From positions 46,913,935 to 46,977,934 of the forward strand of contig NC_066317.1 of assembly GCF_022539315.1 (NCBI RefSeq): DNA of 64,000 nt, in the 5' to 3' direction. Below the pieces are notes generated by a model. The model searched no databases and had not been told where the DNA came from. It saw only the letters and a list, made by a program, of their open reading frames with translations. This DNA comes from Serinus canaria. Lineage: Eukaryota; Chordata; Aves; Passeriformes; Fringillidae. Below, in pieces: positions 13,441 to 26,397 of this stretch (position 1 is the stretch's first letter; each line of letters starts with the position of its first letter). Made by a program: the position numbers and the translations under genes.

Positions 13441-15464
13441 GCTCTGCTGTGTATTCCTGCCCCTTGCCTTGGGCTGTGGCTCTGTGTCACTGGGGACAGA
13501 GAGGTTCCAGCTGGCATCAGCCCTAGAGAACATGGGATGAGGGGGCAGGAAGGAAGCAGTTTGACAAGGTTATGCAAATGAAGATTCATGTTCAAGGGTC
13601 CCATCCACTCTCCTCCTGATTCATCTCCCTTTTTCTAACCAAAATCTAAATTTACCTATTAAATTTCTTATTTAATATGTACTCTTACTTATTAAATATG
13701 TAATCAATATTTACAACTAAATAGCCACCAAATTTTATAAATATAATCAAGGAGTTTTTCTATTTTTAAAGGCTTCAAACACATGGAAAATGTGTTTTCT
13801 GGTATTTGTAGTACTATAGAAAGGCTTAATTAAGAAGTGCGGTTGAAATTGTAATATTTTCAAAGAATAAATGACATTTTAAATCTGAGGAGATATTGTG
13901 TCACACAAACCTTTTTCCTGAAGTTCCTGTGGATAACAAAACCACATGCAAAATGAAAATTGAAATAAACATAGCTGAGAAAAACATTAGTGATAAATAT
14001 GTAATAGACATAATCTACAGTTGTCCTCCCACTACTTCAAATAAACGTTACAGCTCTCGTTCTGGTTTCCCCTATTATTCCCTGATCAAAGTAATAGAAA
14101 TTCTGCTCATTTTGTAATTTCTTTGATGATTTTCTGTAGCCTTAAGCTGTTCACCAGAGGAGATTCCAACATGCAGGCCCAAGTCACTAGAGAATTTAGG
14201 AACATGTCTAATTTTATGAATTATCATATCACAACAGAGGAAGCTCCACACATGCTTAAGATTTCAAAAGCACTTTGCTTTTTAGTCTCACCCAGAGAAG
14301 GTCACTAAAATGAATGCAGCATGCTCATTATCTGCAAATTTCAGAGGCTTCTCATTTCTTGAGTAATTAAAACAAAAATAAAATTGCAGTGTTTATTAAC
14401 AACTGGTGTTCCTCAAGACATCTGTGCCACCTGCTAGCAGGAAAAAAAGCAGTGACTACGGTGCTGTATCTTTTCCTATGGTTATCTGTTCCTTTTGGTA
14501 TTAGCCACCAGAAAATAGTCTAACATACTGCAGTAAAATCAATTTAAATTAACTGTGTACAATAAATTTTGCCGTTGATCCTGTGAACATTTTATATTTT
14601 CCCTAGCCTTTCAGTTCCAGTGAAGCATGAATGTTATTTTGCCTGTGTAATTGAGAACTCTTATTCTAAAGCAAATTTCAGTGAATTGGTACCCAAGTGT
14701 AATGTAATTAGTAACACAACTATTAAAACTGCAAGAACATCTGTGCAGAGTGCAAAATGTCTATTGATGGCATTTATTGCATATTTCTATGCAATACATA
14801 CATAACTGAAGATAAAGCACTTGGGAAGGTTTTTCAATGTGTTATTTTTAGCATTTGAAATTATGTAAACTCAAGATATTTCATTGTTCTATCTAATCAA
14901 CAATAATTATAATACACAGAAAAAGCACAAAATTATTTCTGCAAGGGCATCTCCAAGTATTCTGGATTTTTAATTTGATAATTTAGCAAGGAAGATTTTC
15001 TAATTTTAATTGTATTGTTTAAAATTAAGCAGGAGGTTCTGATGAGTTTTTCATCTGTTTGAGGTTTCCTCAAAAGGTTCTCTTTGCCACATTAAGGCAG
15101 AACCCAGAAAGATAGGGCTGAGAATTTATTTCACACCATTTTTATTTGCCATGCAGAGCAGCAAACCTTTAGATGATTCCTGCTGAAGAATACCCACAAC
15201 AGCCTCTTGTAAGTCATTCAGATTAAAAGAGCAAAATGTCCTTATAGAAGGCTAATAGCACAAGTTTTAATAGTATACAATTCTTCACTTCCTAATGATT
15301 AATAATTGAATGTTTCATGATAAACACTGAGATTTCTTTATTTAATTCTTTACAAAATAGGAAAATATGTACCCCATCTCAATACATTTTCCAAGGATAA
15401 TTAGGTGTAAAAAAGTTCTGAAATCATTGTAAATCTTCAAAATAGTTCACAACTTGCCATGTAA

Positions 15465-15499
15465 TTCATAATAGGTTACATCTCATAACCTATTATGAA
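15465..15499. repeat. Perfect 14-bp inverted repeat
   Basis: TTCATAATAGGTTA at 15465-15478 pairs exactly with TAACCTATTATGAA at 15486-15499 across a 7-base loop. Two further A/T pairs can form with one bulge. It resembles a small hairpin. A perfect 14-bp stem in AT-rich DNA is uncommon, but no transcript or element context is visible. Confidence 0.85.
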
Positions 15500-18400
15500 A
15501 TTGTACTGTTAGTATTATTTACTCATGATGTTGCTCAATAAATAAACCACAAAAAAAAAAAAACTGATTTACTTATGGTCAACAACTAGTCGGAGTCAGT
15601 GATCATAACCTTCAAATTTCTGGTTTCAGTTCATGTTTAAAAGTTGCTCACAAATTTAAATCTGGTACAAAAATACCTCCAAAACATGCAAAGAAGCAGA
15701 ACAGTTTCAGCAGTGCTGTGCATTTGGCCATTGTGTATTAAAAAAACACCCCCAGTTCTTTTTACCTTCAAATGTAGAATCTGAAAGGCATTTTACTGAT
15801 ACTCTGAGGAGAACAAACAGCAAGAAACATCTTTCCTGTCTTACAGTCTGGCCCAGAAGAGGCCAGCTCATGTTGTATATGAGTTCAGAAGATGTTTGAA
15901 ATTCTTCATGAGAGGTCACCAAAAATATAAAATATTGGAAATTCCTGCACTGGTTCTAAAATAAAATCATTCCAAATCTTGACAGAGAGGGTGTTTTCTA
16001 TGCATGCTGAAGACACTCATCTGGCTGCACTAGACACAGCATTCTTGTCCAAATACCAATTAAGTCAATTATTGTAATATTAGATGCATGGAAAATATGG
16101 CACACTTTTTTCTCTGTCATTTATGAGTGATTCATATCTAGAAAATGATTGGGCTGTCATGACATAGTGTATGATTTATATCATAAAAAACTCATCTCTT
16201 TATTTCAAAGTAGATTTTAACCTGAAAGTATCAGTTCCATTTGACAACAGACTTTTAGACATTATTAAAAATTGGTAACAATGAGCTTCTTTTTTGTCTG
16301 AAATGAGTTGTTCTGTTGAGCAATTCCAGAAAATACTTATCATTGGGCAAAAATAAGCCTTTTGTATTCTCCAGGACAAAATACCTGATTCTTATTACTA
16401 GAAGGCCTGATGCTTGAGGCTGATGAATTTTAAATTTAATTTACCTATATGAATCTGGTCATACCTACACCACAAAAATTCTGGCTAAACTCATGTAATC
16501 TTTTACTGAAATCAAAATGTATAGTCAAAGGACATGCTTTGTCCCTCTTAACAAGTTCACCCACTGTTTAATTCCTTCCTCTGGTGGATTTGCACACAGA
16601 TTTAATAGAAAGATACCTAGAAATGATGTTCAGATTTTATGTTAAGGAATGGATCCCATCCTAGCTGGAACAAAGTCCTATTTTATAGTAACTTTTGCAG
16701 AATATTGCAAAACAGAGCTTGTTTACAGAATGTGAGAAAGAACATTCTGTGATTAGGGTGAGGCGGACATTTACTCAGCTGCTCTAATTTAGATTTTTCA
16801 TATGTAAGAGAACAATTTCAATATGAAATCAGCAATATTTTAGAGATGAGAAAAACCAAACTGAAACTAATAGCGTTAGTCAACATGGGTGGAATTTAAC
16901 TTAATTTTTTTCCTTTGTATAATAAAAATATCAGTTATACCTTTCCATAATTACATTCTCCACAAAGATGTTCTATCTCCCTTACTGCAAAAGAATTACT
17001 GAGTTTAATGCCTCTAATACTTCCTAGTTCCAGTCTTTCTCTGAATTTTAATTCCTCAGAACTAACTAAAAGGAAAGAAGCCATATTAATTTAAAATAAA
17101 TTCATGTCTGTCCATAAGCTGCTTTATGAATAATTGAAGATTTACAAGTCCATAATCATTAGAATTCTCCTTTGGTTATTCTCAGCATGCTCCTGATAAA
17201 AATGATATAACTGCTATACTTCACTGATCATAACAAAATAGATATATAGCTCAGCACTGAAATGCTATCTGTGATTCTGTCACTTGTGCAAAGGATTGTA
17301 ATTATATGCAGCAGAAAATGAATTAATGGAATAAATGAAGTATGCAGATATCTGTCAGCCCTGACAAACAACTTTGCTGTTCAATTAGCATAACTCCATC
17401 CTTTATTAAAGAACTGAGATTACTCATCACAGTTAAATGCTTTATTTATTTAAGATGCTCATTTATAAACCAGGTCTAGAGAAGTATAAATTTATTTTCC
17501 TGAAGGCTGTTAGTGACAGAAGGTGGTGTGGTTATGTACAGAAGACAGTTTGTACATGTTTTTAATACTGTGGGCCGCATCTCTAATCTATACTGTTTTG
17601 TGAGCTGCCTCTTCACCCATTTACATGATTTGACATTCCCATGGCAACTACTGTAACTGCCAACATGGAAAAATACTAGTGGCATATTTAATGCATTTTA
17701 ACTTAGCAGTAAGCACATCATCCCTTTTGGGGGCGAAATGCAGACAAAGCAGCTGGAGCTTGCAGTGAGGAGTCACAGAACATACCAGAGGCTGCATGGA
17801 GGGAGCAGACAGAAGCACCCTGTGCCTGCTCAAAGTCTCCAAACACACAGGCTGTTTTTCCAAGTATCTGTGCTGCAAAGCTTTGTAAAATGCCACTGGC
17901 AGATGGTTCCTAGAAAGAAGGACTTGAGGATAATTACAAGCTTGGTGTCAGTATTCACATGAGTTTTGGGCAGGGAGTGCTGCTGTCTGAGAGTGTGCAG
18001 AGAGCAGCTCACAGGAGAGGGCTCCACACACAGAAATTCTCCCTTGTCTGGAAGCCTCCTGTCTCTGCTGCTCTCCAAGGAAGCTACTTCACACAAAATG
18101 GGTTAGAAGCACCAGTCCTTAAATAAAGGACACACCAAATGCTTGTCTTACACTGAAGACTTGAGTAAGAGGGAAAAAAAAAAAAGTGAAGGGAAGAGAT
18201 GAGATAAACATGACCTTCTATAATTTAAGAATCAGAAGTTTTAAAGACATCAGTGAAACCATGAAAATCTTGTCTCATTCCTGGTGCTCATTTGCATATC
18301 TTCAGGTCTGTGTTTTGTGTCCCTGACAGCAGCAAACACAGTGGGGAGGAAAAAAACCAATCCAAAACAAAATGGTATAAGGTGATTTAAAATAAGGACA

Positions 18401-18622
18401 TAAATCCACATTGACATTTCAAGATAGACAGCAGGGAAAAATTATTTCTACCCCTATTAGAAAAAACAAAAGTTAGAATAAATTTGCAATAACTTGTAAT
18501 CATAAATCAAGAACAAAAGACTATTATGAAAAAACAGAAAATGGAGCTAACTCTTTAGTGGCAGAATAGTACTCAAAGACCATCACTTGCAAAATGGACT
18601 GGACCATTCCTACTATTTATCC

Positions 18623-18643
18623 TCTGCCGCCATCTGGTGGCTT
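18623..18643 (-). promoter_or_regulatory. CTCF-binding motif candidate
   Basis: Read on the minus strand, 18627-18640 is CCACCAGATGGCGG, which fits every position of the common CTCF core consensus CCASYAGRKGGCRS. The flanking minus-strand base after the core (C at 18626) also fits. CTCF marks chromatin loop anchors and insulators. The motif lies alone in AT-rich sequence, which makes it conspicuous. Binding cannot be judged from sequence. Confidence 0.55.
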
Positions 18644-19494
18644 TTTAATTCAAAAGTCTCGTAACAAACATCTTTGGATGAGTGATCTACTCAGAACCTG
18701 AACAGTCGGGACAATTAGGAAAAGGTTGACAAACCAATCTGTCTTTGGGTGAAGCAGCATGTTTTCAGGCAAGTGATACTGACAATAAGTTAACACTCTG
18801 CAGGTTTTGTAAGTAAAGATTGCTTGCTTTCTTTGCATATGTGCGTAAAAACATGTTTCAAAGACTCAAATGGTCAACAGAGAAACAGGTAAAAGTGTTG
18901 TTCCTGAAGGACAGAAAAATACCTCCACACATGGATTGAAGAGCCTTAGTTAGAAAAAATTATTCTGATAGAGAAAAGCATCTATAGCTCCTGTAAATAA
19001 TGAGTTGAAAGTTCATTCAAGGGCATTCTATCTTCATATATCCAGCATTAAAAAAATAGGCAAAAAAAGAGAAAAAATAAGAGAAAGTGGTAGAGAAACA
19101 GGTAAGTATTTTATGGCTATAAGAGAAGGAGAAAACTGGATGATTCCTGCATAGCTAAAGGCAGAAGCATAGAGACCTGTAACACCCTCGTGTTGGGAAA
19201 CTGGGCCAAAGCTCAACTGCCTTAATCACACCATAATCCACCATTTATCGTGGTGGCAACACAGGATGAAAAACACGACCTACACCACACTGAGTGTGTG
19301 CAGTTTTGCACTATTCACATCTCCAGCCATGCCTTAAAGGCATCTGAGTTGGTTTCATTGTGGTTCACAGATGAGAAGAGAGTCTGTGAGTGACAGAAAA
19401 CAAAACTGGTCTGGAGCATTGCACAAGACACAAGTCACTACAAGCTTGGATGAGATGCAAAGGTTGATAGGAGGTGATCTCCTAGCTGAGCATG

Positions 19495-19516
19495 ATTAAT
19501 CTGAATTCAGATTAAT
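19495..19516. repeat. Perfect 22-bp palindrome
   Basis: ATTAAT at 19495-19500, CTGAATTCAG at 19501-19510 and ATTAAT at 19511-19516 together form a perfect no-loop palindrome centred on GAATTC. ATTAAT arms are homeodomain-like half-sites, but no function is shown. Confidence 0.85.
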
Positions 19517-20659
19517 AATAGAACACAGCAGGAAAATTGCTTTCATTATTTCCTAGCATTTTAACAGATGGATACACAAGAATCCTGCTCTGGTAGGAAA
19601 TAGGAAACATGCCCACTCAGTTTTGGGTAGAAATCTGGGTTATTTTCTTTACCCTTTAATTTTGCTGCTAGCTGTATATGTCCTCCCTTTTCTTCTTCCC
19701 TGTGCTAAGTGTTAATCTGCTCTCTGCTTTCTACTTTTGCCAATTCCTTCCTTGCCAGTTATTTTTAATGTTCAATTTGCTGAGGCACCATTTGTCTATC
19801 AAGGAATTTCCCTTCCCCTCCGTGGAGTGTAAGAGTGTATGTATCCTAATATCATTTAGGGAAACAAAGATTTAGCTTGAAGTTCCTTCAGAGTTTTCTC
19901 TGTAAAGTTCTGAAAAAAATAAAATTCAGTCTTGATGACTCTCTGTTCATCATGCTACTCCTGGTCACAGCTCTTTCAAGTGAACCTTAATAAAGAACAA
20001 TCTGCTTGCATGACTGATACCTGGTTGGATTAGGCTGAATTGCCATGAGCAGACACATAATCTGTAAAACTGAAGTACTTGGAGCAGCTGTGAAGGCTAA
20101 TGTGGAAAAAATTGTCAGACTAAGTGGTAAAAAAACTTTTTCTTGGCACAGCACTAGCTAAGGTTAATTTCTGCAACATATAAAAGTACATCAGTTCTTA
20201 TGGATCACACAGGATAAAAAATACTTTTGTAATCCTGTTAGTGCAGAAACACAAACGTTAAAACAAGAGGGAGTATGTTTTCTTCTATCTGGGGGGTTAC
20301 ATGTTATTTTAAACATTTCAGTTACTAGAACTTGGTTCTATTTTTAACACTCTTAAATTATATAATAATTTACCATACAATGTTGTGAATCCTGATTTAG
20401 GATCTTGCTGGATATGTCAACTTGTCACAAATGAGTGATTTAAATTCCTCAAAGGATCATTGTCAAAGGTAATAGCAGAAGTGGAGTTTTCTGGTGTTTT
20501 ATGAGAATAAAATGTCTCAGCAGGTTAGCTGAATTTATATAACAGTGCCACAGATAATTTCTTCCTAGGAGCTTGTCACTTTTACACAAAGTAAGCACCC
20601 TTAAGACACAAAATGAGTATGTGAAGGATTTTTTTAAAGTAATATAATTGCTCAATAAA

Positions 20660-20715
20660 ATACACATATATACTCTTACATACATTATACTCACACACAC
20701 ACATGCACACATGTA
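20660..20715. repeat. Imperfect CA/TA microsatellite
   Basis: Alternating TACA/CATA steps lead into (CA)n at about 20692-20702, then interrupted CA units. The overlapping open frames on both strands are simple-repeat artefacts. Confidence 0.7.
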
Positions 20716-21929
20716 TATTTATAAAGCAATCAGCAGTGAAAAAAAATTCAAGAAAAAACTCCCTGTAAACTTGGCCCAACCTCTCCCCATTGATTTGGTT
20801 TTAATTTGCATTGTTGCCTTCAAAAATTGTGTGCATTAAAAATGTATTGGTTAACACGCAGATAATGATGTATGCAATCATTTTCTGCAATAAGTTATTT
20901 GGTTTTGTGAGATCACACATTTTGTTTGTACAGTTCTCTTCACTGATAATCACCATAACATCTGAGCATGTGCTAATCCTTACATTATCTGGATGCACAA
21001 CTGAAAAGTAGGGAAATACTTTTGCAGATGATGACAGAAGCAAAGTGTAGTTACCCTGCTATCATTCTTTCTTTTTTCTGTCACTACTCATCCTGCTGAA
21101 TGTGCTCATTTTTCTGCTAACAATATATTCCAAAAGGTATAATAATCAGAAAACCTACTTAGAATGAAAAATACAACTTAGGTAACAAGGAAGTCATTCA
21201 AATATACACATACAAAAAAATTATTCCCATTAGACAGTGAAGAGAGACATGGAGATGGAGTTATTCAAATTACTGATGCATTTACATGCTAATATAATTT
21301 TTTTGCTCATATGTATTCACTTTAGGTGAAAGTATATTATTAAAGCTGCAGGGCACTGTACAGTTAGTAAAAAGAGACTAAGTAGGCCAAAGGAGAATTC
21401 ATAAATATTTTTGAGCTGATACATAAAAGTTTTAATATAAATCTAGAATAAAAGCACAGAGATTTATCTCAGTACAGATGTCACTGATGCCAACACTTTA
21501 CAAAAATATTGTTAACAAGTCCAAATAATTCTGAAAACCATAAAAGGTAACAGCCTAGAGTGAAATTCAGGTTTTTTAACTTCTACTGATTTGATCTACA
21601 TCCTTTAAAAGGCAAGAAAAAATGAGACTCTAAGGACCAGACACAAAATGGAACTGCAGCTGGGAATTTAAAATTAGTCTTGCATGGACTTTGCAACCTT
21701 CCACACTCAGCTGCTGTCTGGCCCTAAGGGACTTTTTCTTCTCTGAGCTTTTCAGTCCATTTATCCTCTAGTTCTTCAGAATTCTTCCAGTTGCACTTCA
21801 GTCTCCATAATGCTGAGCAGTTTCATGATTGCCTTATGCCTATACTGAGCCAAGCTCTCCCTCTTCCTTTTACCAGCAGAAGGAGTTCCTCTGACTGGCC
21901 ATCTGAGCCAAACCTTACCCTTACAAATG

Positions 21930-22166
21930 TCTTCATGAAGGACAGCAGCCAGGAAGGCTGGCAGCTCTTTTCATTGGTGAGGCACTGGGACAGGCTGCCT
22001 GAAAAAGGGGTGGACACCCATTCCTGGGATTATCCAAACCAGGTTGGATGGGGCTCTGAGCAATCTGATCCACTGAAAGGTGTCCCTGCCCTTGGCAGAG
22101 TGGGGTTAGAACTAGGTGATCTTTAAGGTCCCTTCCAAATCTCACTGTTATATAATTCTATATTCT
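21930..22166 (+). mobile_element. CR1 LINE 3'-terminal fragment
   Basis: Terminal CR1 3' sequence, with the blocks 'ttggtgaggcactgggacag', 'gctgcctgaaaaaggggtgg', 'aaaccaggttggatggggct', 'gatctttaaggtcccttcca' and a final 'ataattctatattct', which is a drifted copy of the CR1 terminal short repeat. The 5' end is truncated. The plus-strand open frame 21791-22126 runs across unique sequence into this repeat and is not a gene. Confidence 0.92.
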
Positions 22167-24325
22167 TCTTAATTGTGGAGAGAATTCAGAACTGTGCACC
22201 TCAGTTCTTTAGAGTATGGGATGGGAAAAAATTCTCTCCATCACCTGGAAGCAGGAACAGAAAGGCAGCTTCATGAGTAGCCATGTGACAATTTGACATT
22301 CCACTTCAAGGGACAATGGTCTACAACAATACTCAGCCCTGCAGGGGGTAAGTCTGCATTTGAAGACTAGATCTCCAACACTGCTTCATCAAATAATTCA
22401 AAGTTACTCTTAATACAGACATTGGAAAGCACGTTCAAGCAAGAGAAGCCTTGAAAATGCTCTCTCCCACAATGTATTCAAAGGCTATAGGAGTACTTGC
22501 AAAAAAGTCTCCCTATCAGCACCCTACTGGGAAGGAAGGAACAGGCCTGACAGATGTGTCTGCTCCTACATCCTCTTATTGGGCATAAAATATAATCTTT
22601 GCTGTTAGTCAGCTGCTGTTGAAGAGAAGTCTTTTTTTTTACTTTATTTTAGGGAAGGAAATGCACTCTTCTTCTCTCCACAATTAATAGCAAGAGACTA
22701 AAAATATCAGTGTCATATATTGACTAGTAAATAATTCACTTCAGGAACATCAGTCACTGGCTGAGCAATCTGCAATTCCTCTGGAACCTCAGACAAAAAG
22801 GGTCTGCTCAGCTGGAATAAGTGCAGCAGGCAGCTGTCTCATATTGATCTCCATTGTCTCAATAGCTAACTAAGCACCTCACAGTGCTATTTTTTATTCC
22901 TTGTACTTTAGGGCTATTGCAGTAAAACCACTACTTAAACATACTTAGTGACAAAGATGCATTCAGCTGGAAGACAGGAAACCCAGAGGTTTGTGGTCTT
23001 CCTTGTAAGATGCGTTTAGTAAATGGAAATGAGGTATCTGAAGATAATTTTGCTCTAACTGCATGAGATTCAGTCATAGGACATATAGGATGATACAGAG
23101 GACACTTCATCCTCCAAATAGGATCAGAATGAGATAAACAGGACCTGAATATGTAGATGCATGACAAAATTATAGACATGCACTGGAAAAAATGCCATGA
23201 AAGTAAGGAGCTCTCAAAGCACGGTGATAGCTCCACTACAGGTCTGCAGTCTTAATAGGATAGACACTTTTTCCTTCAATAAAACTCCAATTCTTCTGCT
23301 TTCAAAATCCCTATATAAAATCTAAGTAGGCTGCATAAAACAGTTTGGCTTTACAATAAGGTTTTATAGTTTTTCCACTGTTTGTTAGCTCTCCCGGTAA
23401 TTCTTGGTTAAACAGGAATGGGTAAAAAAAAAAGCAGAAAATACCCATTTCATTTCAAAGGATATATACTTTATCAGAATGTGATGTGACACAATGCCAA
23501 GTTCTATTGGATGGACTGGCTGTAACATACTTTGCCTTGAGAGTTTCTAAAATGAACAGAGAACCAGGTGTTTTCATCTGAAAAGAATTCATCCAGAATT
23601 CATCATGTTTAGTAATTCCTTCAGAAGTAAGGTTGACAGCTCTCCAGAGAGGCAAACATCTGTAGGGGGCTGTGAGTTCCCACACTGTTTTCTTGGGTTT
23701 TCTTTTAACTAGATAATATATACTTTATTGTTCAATTCATTTACAGGAGGGTGTTAAGTTCCTGCAGAGATCCATGCAAGGACTGTCAATTAGCTATGTT
23801 AAATACAAAGTATAGGCTTTATGTGCTTCCAAATCTGATGGCTCTGGAACCATGCAAACACTGTGGTCAGTTTTGGCCTGTTAATACATTCTTCCCTGCA
23901 ACATACACAATTTCTTTTCACAGCCCAGTCCTGTGATTAAGCTGGTACTGGTAATCCCAAGCTGTTCCAAGAATCTACCTTTTTGGGCATTTCATAATAT
24001 TTTCTGTAGTTAGGGGATGATGTGGCAATAAACACAAAAAATTCAGGGTCTGCGCAGAACAACTTGGAGGGAGAAGTACAAAAAAACCTGTCCTAACAGG
24101 CAAACCAAGAAGAAATTGAAAAGCTGCAGAAACAGAGGTTTGCATGTGGTTTCATCATTGTCCAGAGAGCATTGCTGGAGTTCTCTTTTGTATCTTTGTT
24201 TCCTTGTAGACAATATGGCTAAATAGTCACTTATGCCTCACCTCACAGTGTTATTTTCTTTAACAAAAGAGGACTGCCACTTCCTCTCACTTTTGTTCTT
24301 CCTCTGTGATATTTCTCACATGTCA
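22167..24325. other. Unique AT-rich sequence, no gene seen
   Basis: No exon or repeat family is recognisable between the two CR1 copies. Confidence 0.55.
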
Positions 24326-25575
24326 GAGGTAAGCAGGAGACTCGACTATAGACCTAAATGTTCTGTCAACATGGTTGCCCTGCCCTTTTCCTGTGCTTTC
24401 AGGGTCCTCCTTCTCACCCTCCTTCAAAATCTGGACAATGATCACCAGCTTCCAGTCAGCTGGGACCTCTCTGGATTCCCAAAACCCCTCAAAACTTACC
24501 AAAAGAGGTTTTGTGACCCCATCAGGCCCCATAGATTTGTAGGGATCCAGTTGAGTAGCAGATCCCCCACATTTTCAGCATTGACTTGGAGTTGTTTGGT
24601 CTCATAGTCATGGTGCTCCAGCTCAGGGCACTGAGACCCCTTGGTCTCACATCTGTGTTGAAGACAGGCAAAGAATGTGTTAAACACCTCTGCCTTGTCC
24701 CTGTTTGTGAGGTGACCCTTCTCATCCTCTAACGAGCCTATATTATTTTTACACTGCCTTTTGCCATTAATAGATTTCAACAAAAATCCTTCTATGGTCC
24801 CAAATATTTCTGATCAGCTTCAACTCCAGCTGAGCTTTGGCCACACAAATTTTCTCCCTACAGTGGCAAGCAGATTCTCTATATTCTTCCTATGTTACCT
24901 GTCCTTGCTTCCATTGGGCATAGACCTCCCTCTTTAGCATTATTTTTAAGAGAAGATCCCTGTTCTTCCAAGCCAACCTTCTGCCTTGTCTACTTGACTT
25001 CCAACATTTAGGAACTGGCTGCTCCTGTGCCTTTAGGAGGAGATGTTTATAAAGCGACCAGCACTGATGGATCCCAGACCCTGCCAAAACGTTTTCCCAG
25101 GGGACCTTACTCCCTAATTGCCTGAGCAGCCTGAAGTCTGCTCTCCTTCTTTCCAGAGCTGAGGTTTTGCTTCTCCCCCTGCCAACACAGATTTTAAGCT
25201 GAATCACTTGATGATCATTGTGGCCTAGACGGCTGCCAGTTGTTACTTGGCTCACAAGATCCTCTCTTGACAAGCAGCAGATCAAGGAGAGCATCCTTCC
25301 GAGTCAGCTCCCTTGAAGTGAAACTGTCATCCAAGGTTTTTAAGAATCTTCTGGCCTGGGCTCTACCAGCTCTGTGATGGTCCCAGGTAATTTCTGGCAA
25401 GCTGAGTTCCCCCATAAGATAAGGGCAGTTGACTTGGAAGCCTCCCTTAGTTCCCTAAAGAATAATTCCTTGGTGTCATCATCATGGCTAGGAGGTCTAC
25501 AGCAGACTCCCACAGAGATCCACATTATCTGCTTGTATCTTGATTCTTACCCAGAGGCTCTCAACTGTGCCATTG
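24326..25575 (-). mobile_element. CR1 LINE, internal ORF2 fragment (endonuclease to RT start)
   Basis: Read on the minus strand from 25.57 down to 24.33 kb, the translation follows CR1 ORF2 in order. First comes the end of the apurinic-type endonuclease, including GVCCRPP near 25505 and a degraded copy of the following 'GDF/GN' region. Next is the linker with 'LGHNDHQVIQLKI' and the 'WENVLAGSGIHQCW' region near 25.1 kb. Then come 'KAEVFNTFFA' and 'MGPDGVTKPLL', and 'SREVPADWKL' at the entry to the reverse transcriptase domain near 24.4 kb. The frame breaks several times, so it is dead. The catalytic RT motifs and the whole CR1 3' end are missing. Open frames on the plus strand here are antisense shadows. 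Confidence 0.92.
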
Positions 25576-26173
25576 CCAACTGTAAGCTCCATATATATTT
25601 TCTTTCTCTAACAACTCATCCTGTAAATCACCAAATGAAAAATGTCACTGGCTTATATTTTGAAAGTAAAAAGAAAGAGACACATGCAAAATAAAAAAAA
25701 AACCCAAGTTGTCAAAGCCCTTCTGCTTCAACGTCTTGCCCAGTTTCAAACGACACGCAGTTACCAGAGAGCAACAGCAATAGTGGAGGTTGTGGGAACA
25801 TAAATAGCAGAATAAATATCATACATATCTAGATATACATGTAGCAAAAATATGAAGGTGAAAGAAGACAGCAAGAAATAAAAATAAATACTTTCTTTAA
25901 AATGGATATGCCAAACTTAATCAAAGAGGAAATTTAATTTTTGTAAGCATTCATTATGGTGTGGCTGCTAGTTGCTTCATTTAGGGGTTTTTTTGTGAAG
26001 GAATTATGCCCTGAAACATTAAAACTGAATTTATTTTCATCAATTCTACAGACGTTAACAACTTGAAGGGAAAATTGCTTTTCCTCAGTGTAACAAATAC
26101 ACTGCAGATCAATTGTATTGTAGAAACTGTTTTTCATTATCATAAGCTTACTATTTTAAAGGATTCTGTTATC

Positions 26174-26196
26174 TTTTTTTTTTTTTTTTTTTTTTT
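26174..26196. repeat. Poly-T tract (23 T)
   Basis: An uninterrupted run of 23 T. It could be the tail of a minus-strand retrocopy, but the sequence to its right shows no recognisable cDNA and no poly-A signal next to the tail. Confidence 0.9.
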
Positions 26197-26364
26197 GCCT
26201 CAGACTAAGATCAAGTTCTTGAAACATTTCCATAGTGCTGCTTTAAGAAGTGAAATCTGTCATGCCTGCCCACCACAAACACAAGGCAGGACTGCTTATA
26301 AGCAGGTTATCTATAATTTATCCATACATATACCCATGTTAATTATTCTTTGAGGTAAATCATG

Positions 26365-26397
26365 ACTATATGATGCATGGAGCATGCATCATATAGT
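26365..26397. repeat. Perfect 15-bp hairpin with 3-base loop
   Basis: ACTATATGATGCATG at 26365-26379 and CATGCATCATATAGT at 26383-26397 are exact reverse complements around GAG. G-T wobble pairs could lengthen the RNA stem slightly. The loop is too short and the stem too short for an ordinary microRNA precursor. Confidence 0.9.

Larger units (their letters stand above)
13441..21929. other. Mostly unique AT-rich sequence, no gene seen
   Basis: About 8.5 kb without a recognisable exon, RNA gene or LINE. It contains the hairpin at 15465, a poly-A run near 15550, a CTCF-type motif at 18627, the palindrome at 19495 and a short CA repeat at 20692, each listed separately. Confidence 0.55.

Noticed and set aside
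14424..14437. CTCF motif
   Set aside because: It has one mismatch at an important G in the core and no supporting context; it is much weaker than the site at 18627.
24233..24607. 124-codon plus-strand open frame
   Set aside because: It is largely antisense to the CR1 ORF2 fragment, whose minus-strand translation matches CR1 in order.
26174..26300. Processed pseudogene on the minus strand ending in the poly-T tract
   Set aside because: No poly-A signal next to the tail, no recognisable coding sequence and no clear target-site duplication.
26365..26397. microRNA precursor
   Set aside because: The stem is only about 15 bp with a 3-base loop, far shorter than a normal precursor.
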